Positions 25,880 through 33,296 of a stretch of 64,000 nt of DNA are shown one piece after another. The notes beneath the pieces are model-generated. The model did not search any database and had not been told where the DNA came from. It worked only from the letters and a program-made list of their open reading frames with translations. Each line of letters opens with the position of its first letter. The first letter of the stretch is position 1. The position numbers and the translations under genes were made by a program. The DNA lies in contig CAMDOT010000002.1 of assembly GCA_945903635.1 (NCBI GenBank), forward strand, positions 1 to 64,000. Direction: 5' to 3'. Origin of the DNA: Rhizobium sp. Q54 (lineage in GTDB: Bacteria > Pseudomonadota > Alphaproteobacteria > Reyranellales > Reyranellaceae).

Positions 25880-26616
25880 TGACGGGCATGACCTCACTGC
25901 ATGAGTTTTGCGCCACGCGCGGCGATCTCGCGGCGCCGTGCCGGCACTGTGGCGCGCGGGAATTCAACGTCTGCCAGGCGCTCGATGCGGCGCAGCAGGA
26001 AAAACTGTTCGCGCTGGCGCTCCGCCTGCAGGTCGGCAAACGCTGCCGGCTGTTCTCGGCCGGCGATCCGGCGCGCTACGTCTACAACCTGACCGAGGGC
26101 ACGGTCTGCCTGTCGCGCAGCCTGCCCGACGGCCGGCGCCAGATCCTGGGCTTCCTCCTGCCCGGCGACTTCATCGGCTTCGAAGCAGATGAAACCCATC
26201 GCCGCGATGCCGAGGCGCTCACCGAAGCGAAGCTCTGCCGCTTCGAGCGGGCGGCGTTCGACGGCTTCCTGGAGGACAACCCCGACGTGGCGCTGCGCCT
26301 GCTGCGCCTGGCTTCCAGCGATCTCGCGGAGGCGGCGCGCCACGAGGTGCTGCTGGGCCGCAAGACGGCGCTCGAGCGCATCGCCACTTTCCTGCTCGAC
26401 CTGCGCGACCGGTCGGGGGCGCGGCACCTCCGCACCCAACCGCTGGCCCTGCCCATGACGCGCGGCGAGATCGCCGATTACACCGGGCTTACGATCGAGA
26501 CCGTAAGCCGGGTTCTCGGCCGGCTGAGATCGGATAAGCTCATCGAGGTGATCGGCACGAGCGCCGTGCGTTTGCTCGACGATGGCCAGCTGGAACGCCT
26601 GTCGGGATCCGCCTGA
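25879..26616 (+). CDS. Oxygen-sensing Crp/Fnr regulator, FnrN/FnrL type
   Basis: This 245-residue activator carries the [4Fe-4S] ligand set of FnrN/FnrL proteins: C21-X2-C24-X7-C32 near the N-terminus and C120 in the effector domain. The recognition helix ETVSRVLGRLR matches the class that binds TTGAT-N4-ATCAA. C11 is extra. Such proteins sense oxygen in the cytoplasm and switch on microaerobic genes. Translation is coupled to the upstream gene, and a perfect cognate box lies before the operon. Confidence 0.92.
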   Translation: MTGMTSLHEFCATRGDLAAPCRHCGAREFNVCQALDAAQQEKLFALALRLQVGKRCRLFSAGDPARYVYNLTEGTVCLSRSLPDGRRQILGFLLPGDFIGFEADETHRRDAEALTEAKLCRFERAAFDGFLEDNPDVALRLLRLASSDLAEAARHEVLLGRKTALERIATFLLDLRDRSGARHLRTQPLALPMTRGEIADYTGLTIETVSRVLGRLRSDKLIEVIGTSAVRLLDDGQLERLSGSA

Positions 26617-26635
26617 CCGGCAGAGGAGGTAGCCC

Positions 26636-27472
26636 ATGACCTACAAGACCATTCTGGTTCACTGCGATGCCGCCAAGAACGCGGCGCACCGGCTCGATGT
26701 GGCAGCGGAGCTGGCGCAGCAGCAGGGCGCGCACCTGGTGGGCTTCCACGCCCGCCCGCCCTTCCGGACGCCGGTCTTCTTCGACGGCGGCTTTCCGATG
26801 GACGACCTGTTCAAGTCCTATGAGGCGAGCGCGGCGGCCGACCAGGCCACTGCCCTGGCCGCCTTCGAGAAGGCTGCCAAGGGCCGGCACCTGTCGACCG
26901 AATGGCGTGTCGTCGACGGCTTCGTCGACAGCGAGCTCGCCGTGCAGGCGCGCTATGCCGATCTCCTCGTGCTCGGCCAGACCGATCCCGAAAGCGGCCT
27001 GCCCGAACCCTCCGACCTGCCCGAGGCCACGGCGCTGGCGAGCGGCCGGCCCGTCCTGGTGGTGCCGCACATCGGCGTCGCGACGCCACCCGGCAAGACC
27101 GTGCTGCTGTGCTGGAACGCCAGCCGCGAAGCCGCGCGCGCCGCATCTGAGGCGCTGCCCATTCTGAAGGCCGCCGCCAAGGTGATCGTGCTGGTGATCG
27201 ATGCCAAGCCCTCGCCCGACGGCCACGGCGCCGAGCCGGGCGCCGACGTCGCCGGCTGGCTCGCCCGTCATGGCGTCAAAGTCACGGTCCAGCGCGACAC
27301 GGCGGCCGATGCCGACGTCGGCGCCACCATCCTGTCGCGCGCCGCCGATCACGCCATCGACCTGATCGTCATGGGCCTCTACGGCCACTCGCGGATGCGC
27401 GAGATGGTGCTGGGCGGCGCCAGCCGCACCCTGCTCGGCAGCATGACCGTGCCCGTGCTGATGGCGCATTGA
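26636..27472 (+). CDS. Universal stress protein with two UspA domains
   Basis: This 278-residue protein has tandem UspA folds (about 1-145 and 150-278). The second keeps the ATP-binding G-X2-G-X9-G-S/T pattern in GLYGHSRMREMVLGGASRTL. It starts 19 bp after the FNR-type gene behind GGAGGTAG, so it is likely in the same low-oxygen unit. Tandem Usp proteins are often under FNR control in other proteobacteria. The exact role is not known. Confidence 0.9.
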   Translation: MTYKTILVHCDAAKNAAHRLDVAAELAQQQGAHLVGFHARPPFRTPVFFDGGFPMDDLFKSYEASAAADQATALAAFEKAAKGRHLSTEWRVVDGFVDSELAVQARYADLLVLGQTDPESGLPEPSDLPEATALASGRPVLVVPHIGVATPPGKTVLLCWNASREAARAASEALPILKAAAKVIVLVIDAKPSPDGHGAEPGADVAGWLARHGVKVTVQRDTAADADVGATILSRAADHAIDLIVMGLYGHSRMREMVLGGASRTLLGSMTVPVLMAH

Positions 27473-27780
27473 GATCGCCTCAACCGATCCGGCTGGGCCC
27501 AACTTCGCGAAAAGGGCCCAAATCACGGTGTCGAACTAAGGCTCTCCAACCGCCGGAGTGCCAGCAAATCCAATCTTTTTGCGCGCCCGGCGGGCCCACC
27601 TGAACGCAGGGAGTGTTGGGCCCCGCGTTGGGCCCACACCTGTCCTCGATTCGCGCCGAGGATATTGTTTCGTTCCTTCGTTGCGGCCGTCGGTCGAGCG
27701 GGCCCGGCGCGCCGGTGGGCCGGCGACGTTGTTGCCTCCGCGACGGCCGTCGAGAAGGCGGGCTTGTTGTTTTGTCTGTC

Positions 27781-27798
27781 CATGGGTCAGGACCCACG
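27781..27798. other. Inverted repeat inside element copy B
   Basis: CATGGGTC-AG-GACCCACG forms an 8-bp stem with one mismatch around the AG spacer. The core GGGTCAGGACCC is identical to copy A (3171-3182). Read on the minus strand it is the second hairpin after the predicted promoter. Confidence 0.75.
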
Positions 27799-27909
27799 GC
27801 GGCGACCTTGCGTTCTGGGACGCGAACCCGCGAGCGGCGGCGGGCGGGTCTTTGCCGGAATGAAAAAGGCCGGCGTCCGCATTTACATGCCAAGCGCCAG
27901 CCTGACAGA

Positions 27910-27939
27910 AATATAGCACATATCCTGCTGAACCTGCAA
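27910..27939 (-). promoter_or_regulatory. Predicted minus-strand sigma70-like promoter of element copy B
   Basis: TTGCAG (27939-27934), an 18-bp spacer and TATATT (27915-27910) are found at the position equivalent to the copy A promoter. Spacer sequence GTTCAGCAGG is shared. Because the boxes are kept while much of the body has diverged, transcription of the element is a reasonable inference. Confidence 0.6.
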
Positions 27940-27975
27940 CTTTATGTTTGCGGGCATTTTGCTGGCACGATCGCG

Positions 27976-29034
27976 TCAATGCGAGTGCCGATGGTGGCTG
28001 TCCGGCGTGTGCGGGTGAGCGTGCCGCAGTGGTGTGTGCACGTGCCAATGGCTATGCGCCTGCGCGGGATCGACGGGTCCCTCGTGCGGATGGCCGTGAT
28101 GATCGTCGTGGGTATGGCGGTGTTCGTGCGCGAATTCGGCGTGCTCGTGAAAGTGCTCGTGGCGTTCGCTGAGATGCAGCCAGACGCCGAAGGCCATCAA
28201 GGCGCCGGCCGAGACCAGCTGAAAGGTGACGGCCTCGCCGAACAGGGGGACCGACACCACGGCCCCCACGAACGGCGCGATCGAGAAATAGGCGCCGGTT
28301 CGGGCCGTGCCCAGGTGGCGCAGCGCCAGCACGAACAGCACGAGACTGACGCCATAGCCCAAAAACCCGGTCACGGCCCCGAGGCCGACCGTGGCAAGCG
28401 GCGGCAGGGCGCTGCCCAGCAGATAGCCGATGCCGAGGCTTACCGGACCGGCCACGAGCCCCTTGATCATGGCGATCTGCACGGGGTCGGACAGCGAGAC
28501 CTTGCGCGTGAGGTTGTTGTCGAGCGCCCAGGCAAGGCAGGCGCCGACGATGGCCGCGGGACCGATCAAATCGCTCGCCGTCGCCTCCGGCTGCCAGTTG
28601 AGGACGATGGCCCCCGCAACGATGCTCAGCATCCCGAGCGCGATGCGGCGATCGAAATTCTCCTTGAAGACGAACCATGCCAGGAGAGCCGTCAGCACTC
28701 CTTCGAGGGTGAGGAGAAGCGACGCGGCCGACGCGCTGACCCGCGCCAGGCCGAGCAGAAGAAGACCGGGGCCCAGCACGCCGCCGCACATCACGGCCGC
28801 CGCGAGCCAGGGCAGTTCACGACGGGTGAGCCGCGCCTCCGCCAACGGGCCGATCCCCCGCAGGGCGACATGCACCCCGAACAAGCCAACCCCTGCGCCG
28901 CAATAGAGGATACCGGCGAGTATCCACGGGTCGGAGGTTTCGAGGAGGAACTTCGCCACGGGCGCCGCGAGGCCAAAAAGAACGGCCGAACCAATGGCGA
29001 GGAGGACGGCTGAAAGGTTCAATACACTCACCAC
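27976..29034 (-). CDS. EamA/DMT family transporter with His-rich C-terminal tail
   Basis: This 352-residue inner-membrane protein has about ten hydrophobic helices in two EamA repeats (residues about 5-280). A cytoplasmic or periplasmic tail of some 65 residues is very rich in His (HEHFHEHAEFAHEHRHTHDD and later HHRHSH). The tail suggests metal binding, but the substrate is unknown. The proposed start is the GTG at 29034; a second GTG follows immediately. Its stop lies close to repeat element copy B. Confidence 0.85.
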   Translation of the reverse strand: MVSVLNLSAVLLAIGSAVLFGLAAPVAKFLLETSDPWILAGILYCGAGVGLFGVHVALRGIGPLAEARLTRRELPWLAAAVMCGGVLGPGLLLLGLARVSASAASLLLTLEGVLTALLAWFVFKENFDRRIALGMLSIVAGAIVLNWQPEATASDLIGPAAIVGACLAWALDNNLTRKVSLSDPVQIAMIKGLVAGPVSLGIGYLLGSALPPLATVGLGAVTGFLGYGVSLVLFVLALRHLGTARTGAYFSIAPFVGAVVSVPLFGEAVTFQLVSAGALMAFGVWLHLSERHEHFHEHAEFAHEHRHTHDDHHGHPHEGPVDPAQAHSHWHVHTPLRHAHPHTPDSHHRHSH

Positions 29035-29246
29035 GAAGTGTGAAGCTAGTCTCTCCAGCTACCGGCAATCTGAAGGGCGCCCGTCCCGCCGTCTAGAATT
29101 TTACCTGCCCAACTTTCCTGACGCTTCTTGATGGCAAAGGCGAGTATGCGGCCATCGCCCCAAGGCGTATCCTCGCCGCGCTCGGAAGCCGCGTTGCCGC
29201 ACGGCGCCGGACTTTCCGATGCATTCCTGAGGTTCAGGAGGCGTGT

Positions 29247-30044
29247 TTGTCCGACTTTCTGCTGGGCCATGAGCCGGCGATCCGATTCGTCTTCAGCATC
29301 GCCGTTTTCGCCCTCGTCGCGTCGGGCGAAGTCCTGTTTCCGCGCCAGGTGCAGCAGATCGGCCGGCTCGTCCGCTGGCCCAGCAACCTCGGCCTCGTCG
29401 CCCTCAACACCGTGCTGGTGCGCCTGCTGCTGCCGACGGCAGCCGTTGGCCTCGCCGTGATCGCCGAGGCGCGCGGCTGGGGGCTGCTCAACTTGATCGC
29501 CTTACCGGCGTGGCTCGCCCTGCCGCTCGCCGTGCTGCTGCTCGATCTCGCGATCTATCTGCAGCACAGGATCTTTCACGCCGTCCCGGTGCTGTGGCGA
29601 CTTCATCGCATGCACCACGCCGACCTCGAATTCGATGTCACGACCGGACTGCGCTTCCATCCTGTCGAGATCGCGCTGTCGATGGGCATCAAGTTTCTGG
29701 TGATAGCAGCCCTTGGTCCTTCCGCCCTTGCCGTGCTGATCTTCGAGGTGCTGCTGAACGCCACCTCCCTGTTCAATCACGGCAATGTCGCCCTTCCGGG
29801 AGGAATCGACCGCATTCTGCGCCGAATCGTCGTCACGCCGGATATGCACCGCGTCCACCATTCCATTCATCCCGGAGAGACCAACAGCAATTTTGGCTTC
29901 AATCTGCCGTGGTGGGATCGCCTGCTGGGCACCTATCGTCCGCAGCCGCGGGACGGCCATGACGGCATGACCATCGGCATCGCGCAGTTCCGCACACCCC
30001 ACGATCTCCGGCTCGACCGGATGCTGATCCAGCCGGTGCGATAG
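29247..30044 (+). CDS. Sterol desaturase/fatty-acid hydroxylase family protein
   Basis: This 265-residue integral membrane protein carries the histidine clusters of the family: HRIFH, LHRMHH and MHRVHHS, which bind a diiron centre. About four hydrophobic segments are present. The start is inferred to be TTG at 29247 because AGGAGG lies just upstream and no ATG fits in frame. Possible roles are lipid hydroxylation or sterol-like modification. No co-transcribed partner is seen. Confidence 0.85.
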   Translation: MSDFLLGHEPAIRFVFSIAVFALVASGEVLFPRQVQQIGRLVRWPSNLGLVALNTVLVRLLLPTAAVGLAVIAEARGWGLLNLIALPAWLALPLAVLLLDLAIYLQHRIFHAVPVLWRLHRMHHADLEFDVTTGLRFHPVEIALSMGIKFLVIAALGPSALAVLIFEVLLNATSLFNHGNVALPGGIDRILRRIVVTPDMHRVHHSIHPGETNSNFGFNLPWWDRLLGTYRPQPRDGHDGMTIGIAQFRTPHDLRLDRMLIQPVR

Positions 30045-30215
30045 CCGGCGAGTGGCTACCCGAACAATCGCGAGAAGGACGCCAGCTCGTAAACTTGCGA
30101 GAGCGCCCCGGAAGCCTGGAGGGCAGGCGGTGCCACGCGGCGCAAAATGGCGGATTCCTGCATTGACGCGCCGAGAGGCGAATAGTCAGATCAAACGAGG
30201 CGGGGCACGCTGCGC

Positions 30216-31487
30216 ATGGAACAAGATCGGGCAACAGGGCGTCGGCCGGGCTGGATTTCCGATTACACCAAGGGTCTTGTCGCCCTGGCCGGGCGTATCG
30301 GCATCGACCCGACCGACAGCAACGAAACAGCACTGCAAAAGCGGCTTGTCGTCCTGCTCTCCGTCGGCACCTTGCCGCTCACGATTCTGTGGAGCGCCAT
30401 CTACGTCGTCGCTGGCGCCCCGCTCTCTGCCGCCGTCCCGGGATTGTATTCGGTCATCACCCCGATCAACACGCTGGTGTTCGCCTGGACTCGCAACCTC
30501 GGCTTCTACCGTTTCACCCAGCTTCTCCTGATCCTGATTCTGCCCTGGCTTCTCATGATGAGCCTGGGGGGCTTCAAGGAGTCGAGCGTCGTGATCATCT
30601 GGGCGGCTCTGTGCCCGCTCGTGTCCCTTCTGCTCGAGGATCTGCGACAAACGATGTTGTGGATCGTCGGGTTCGTCGTTCTGCTGATCGTGAGCGCGTT
30701 CCTGGAGCCCCATTTGGCTCCCGCAGGCCTGCCCGAGGACTTCGTGACCTGGTTCTTCGTGCTCAACGTGGGCACGGTGATCGCGATCGTCTTCGGGCTC
30801 CTCTACTACTTCGTCGGGCAGCGGAATTTCTTCCAGGAACGCTCGGAAGCGCTCCTGCTCAATATCCTCCCCAGGGAGATCTCGGAAGCGCTCAAGGTGG
30901 ACCGGCGCACGATTGCCGCTCACCATGACGCCGCAAGCATCCTCTTCGCCGACGTCGTCGACTTCACGCCGATGGCGGCGACGATGACGCCGCTGCATCT
31001 GGTCGATCTCCTCAACGAGGTCTTCCAGTGCTTCGACACCCTGGTCGAGAAATACGATCTGGAGAAGATCAAGACGATAGGTGACTGCTACATGGTCGCC
31101 GCTGGGGTGCCACGGTCGCGCCCCGACCACGCAACCGCTCTCGTCGATCTGGCGCTCGACATGCAGGACGCCGTCGCGGAACGCCGCTTCGGCGGCCGCG
31201 AGCTGGCGTTCCGCATCGGCATCAACTCCGGTCCGGTGGTTGCCGGCGTCATCGGCCGCAAGAAATTCATCTACGATCTTTGGGGCGAAGCGGTGAACGT
31301 GGCGAGCCGCATGGAATCGCAGGGACAAAGGCAGGCCATCCAGATCACGCGCACCACCTTTGACCTGATCAAGGACGACTTCGACTGCGAAGCCAGGGGG
31401 ACGATCAAGGTGAAAGGCGCGGATCAGATGGAGGTCTGGCACGTGCTCGGCAGGAAAGCGAGCCAACGTCCTCACGTTCATCGTTGA
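30216..31487 (+). CDS. Class III adenylate/guanylate cyclase with membrane N-terminus
   Basis: This 423-residue protein has about six transmembrane segments (residues 40-205) and then a class III cyclase catalytic domain. Visible are the metal-binding Asp segment ILFADVVDFTPMAA and INSGPVVAGVIGRKKFIYDLWG with GEAVNVASRMES. It should make cAMP (or cGMP) from cytoplasmic nucleotide. The receptor ligand is unknown. The 171-bp region upstream shows nothing recognisable. Confidence 0.92.
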   Translation: MEQDRATGRRPGWISDYTKGLVALAGRIGIDPTDSNETALQKRLVVLLSVGTLPLTILWSAIYVVAGAPLSAAVPGLYSVITPINTLVFAWTRNLGFYRFTQLLLILILPWLLMMSLGGFKESSVVIIWAALCPLVSLLLEDLRQTMLWIVGFVVLLIVSAFLEPHLAPAGLPEDFVTWFFVLNVGTVIAIVFGLLYYFVGQRNFFQERSEALLLNILPREISEALKVDRRTIAAHHDAASILFADVVDFTPMAATMTPLHLVDLLNEVFQCFDTLVEKYDLEKIKTIGDCYMVAAGVPRSRPDHATALVDLALDMQDAVAERRFGGRELAFRIGINSGPVVAGVIGRKKFIYDLWGEAVNVASRMESQGQRQAIQITRTTFDLIKDDFDCEARGTIKVKGADQMEVWHVLGRKASQRPHVHR

Positions 31488-31605
31488 GCCACTCCTTCCA
31501 CACGGGACGCTCGTCAGGCGAGCCCGAAGCGGGAGAGGCCAGCGCCGGCACACCGCCGATTCGGTCCCGGAGATCACTTCGTTCCGGAAAGGCGCCGATT
31601 TCGCG

Positions 31606-32262
31606 CTACTCGGCCGGCGCGTGGACGTGCGTCGCGGTTTGCCGAAGTTCGGCCATCGCATGCCGCACGATCTGCCAGGCACCGTAGAGGGCCAGCGCCG
31701 CCATGATCGCGCCGACCGCGAAGTCCGGCCAGCCGATGCCGGTGCCGAAGACACCGAGTGCTGCGAGCATCACGGCAAGATTGCCGATGACGTCGTTGCG
31801 CGTGCAGATCCAGACCGAGGCCATGTTGCTGTCGCCCTCGCGGAAGCGATAGAGCAGCGCCGCCACGGCGCAGTTGGCGAGGAGCGCCACCATCCCGACG
31901 ACGCCCATGACCGGCGCGTCGGGCACCGTGCCGGAAAGCGCATGGCGCGCCGTGACGAAGAGAATCCAGAGGCCGAAGGCCGCCATGGTCGCGCCCTTGA
32001 GCAGCGATGCGCGGGCCCGCCACTGCAGCGCCATGCCGAGCACGAACAGGCTGACGCCGTAGTTGGCGGCATCGCCCAGGAAGTCGAGCGAGTCGGCGAG
32101 CAGCGACACCGAGCGGGCACCGATGCCCGCCGCGATCTCGACGCCGAACATCGCGAAGTTGATGGCCAGAGCCGCCCACAGGATGCGGCGATAGATGGGG
32201 GCGTTGGCGGATGCCCGGTCGTTTCCGTTCGGGCCGGGAGGAGGACAACAGGCGGCGCTCAT
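31606..32262 (-). CDS. Cation diffusion facilitator (CDF) transporter
   Basis: This 218-residue membrane protein has about six helices and the CDF-type segment SVSLLADSLDFLGDAANYGVS, where Asp residues bind metal. A second pair, TRNDVIGNLAVM, is in helix five. It lacks the long cytoplasmic C-terminal domain of larger CDF proteins. The start at 32262 (MSAACCPPPG) is chosen because short CDF relatives begin this way; a start at 32298 is possible. The metal is unknown, perhaps zinc or cobalt. Confidence 0.85.
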   Translation of the reverse strand: MSAACCPPPGPNGNDRASANAPIYRRILWAALAINFAMFGVEIAAGIGARSVSLLADSLDFLGDAANYGVSLFVLGMALQWRARASLLKGATMAAFGLWILFVTARHALSGTVPDAPVMGVVGMVALLANCAVAALLYRFREGDSNMASVWICTRNDVIGNLAVMLAALGVFGTGIGWPDFAVGAIMAALALYGAWQIVRHAMAELRQTATHVHAPAE

Positions 32263-32345
32263 GACGTAAACATATGGGCTCGAACCGCCGATACACAATT
32301 ACAACAGAACGTCGGATGACCCTTCCAACGCCACGGGCTTTGCCG

Positions 32346-33296
32346 TCACAGTCCGGCGAGCAGGTGCCGCCATGCCGTCCTCTCGCGGGCGGGGCGGAAC
32401 AGCGGCGCACGCCGTGCCAACGCCTTGACCAGGCGCGCGACGAAGCGCGGCTCATCCTCAAATTTCTGCAGCAGGCGGGCGAGCGCCTCGGTGTCCCCGA
32501 CAGGAAAATAGCCGGGATAGTCGGCGCCGAGCAGCCCGACGTTGCCATCTATGCGCGAGGCCAGCACCGGCACGCCGGCGACAACGGCCTCGGAAATCAC
32601 GTTGGCGCCGCCCTCGCTCAAGGACGAGATCACCATGGCATGGCTGCGCGCCAGCAGCCGGCGAACGGCGGCACCCGGCACATCGTCGCGCCAGAGGTAG
32701 CGCGGGTTGGCCTTCATCTCCGCCCGTGCACGGACCGCCCATTCCGGCGTGTAAGCCCGTCCGACCTGTTCGATGCGCACGCGGCTCGCGGCCGGCAGCA
32801 GGCGCGCCGCCTCGGCCGCGCGCAGCGGATCTTTTACGTCACGCAGATGGCCGATCACCGAGACGACCACGGCGCGCGAGCTGGGCCGGCGCGGATGCGG
32901 TAAACGGGCCGCCGACTGATGGATGATGCAAAGGCGCGGGCGGAGTCTTTTGGGAACAACACGTCCCGCAAGGTCGTTCAACGCCACCAGCCGGTCGGCC
33001 AACGCCATCGAGCGCAGTGTCTGTTTCGGATCGGTATCGATGTACTCGTAGATGTCGGTGCCGCTCAGTTGCAGGATCACCGGGCGTTCGGGAAACGTCG
33101 CCTTGAACCGCTCGATGGCCGCGGCACTCCGCCAGGCATGGACGGCCACCATCAGATCGGCCGGCCGGCCGTCGTACTCCGCCGCGATGCGCACGCGATG
33201 GCCGAGGTAGCGCAGGATGCGCGCCCAGCGCGAGGCGGCCACGCGGTTGCCGGTGCGTGAAGTGGGGCCATCGGGTGTGATAAGGACGATCCTCAT
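32346..33296 (-). CDS. senB: Selenosugar synthase SenB-like glycosyltransferase
   Basis: This 316-residue GT-B fold protein matches the TIGR04348 family, now known as SenB, which makes a selenosugar from selenophosphate and a sugar nucleotide in selenoneine synthesis. Features are the N-terminal TGNRVAASRWARILR, VILQLSGTDIYEYID, VSVIGHLRDVKDP and ISSLSEGGANVISEAV for the nucleotide-sugar site. Its start codon overlaps that of the divergent senA-like gene. Assignment rests on the family pattern and that neighbour. Confidence 0.82.
   Translation of the reverse strand: MRIVLITPDGPTSRTGNRVAASRWARILRYLGHRVRIAAEYDGRPADLMVAVHAWRSAAAIERFKATFPERPVILQLSGTDIYEYIDTDPKQTLRSMALADRLVALNDLAGRVVPKRLRPRLCIIHQSAARLPHPRRPSSRAVVVSVIGHLRDVKDPLRAAEAARLLPAASRVRIEQVGRAYTPEWAVRARAEMKANPRYLWRDDVPGAAVRRLLARSHAMVISSLSEGGANVISEAVVAGVPVLASRIDGNVGLLGADYPGYFPVGDTEALARLLQKFEDEPRFVARLVKALARRAPLFRPARERTAWRHLLAGL

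Larger units (their letters stand above)
27493..27957 (-). repeat. Dispersed intergenic element, copy B (candidate RNA-encoding repeat)
   Basis: The 503-bp gap between the Usp gene (+) and the EamA gene (-) holds the second copy of the element seen at 2926-3330, in the same orientation. Shared landmarks are CTGGGCCCAACT (27493-27504), GGCTCTCC with GCCGGA (27540-27557), CCCACCTGAA near 27597, GGGTCAGGACCC (27784-27795) and GCCGG-N11-CCGGC (27854-27874). CTGCTGAAC (27925-27933) and the minus-strand promoter are also shared. Copy B also has six GGGCCC sites. No protein frame is clearly shared by both copies. Confidence 0.75.

Noticed and set aside
27493-27957. Insertion sequence or MITE as the explanation for the repeat element
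   Set aside because: No terminal inverted repeats or target-site duplications were seen at the approximate ends. The idea is not excluded if further copies show defined ends.
27536-28048. Possible 170-residue minus-strand protein in element copy B
   Set aside because: The matching frame in copy A has a stop near the GGGTCAGGACCC site and the residues diverge. The start would also lie inside the EamA gene.
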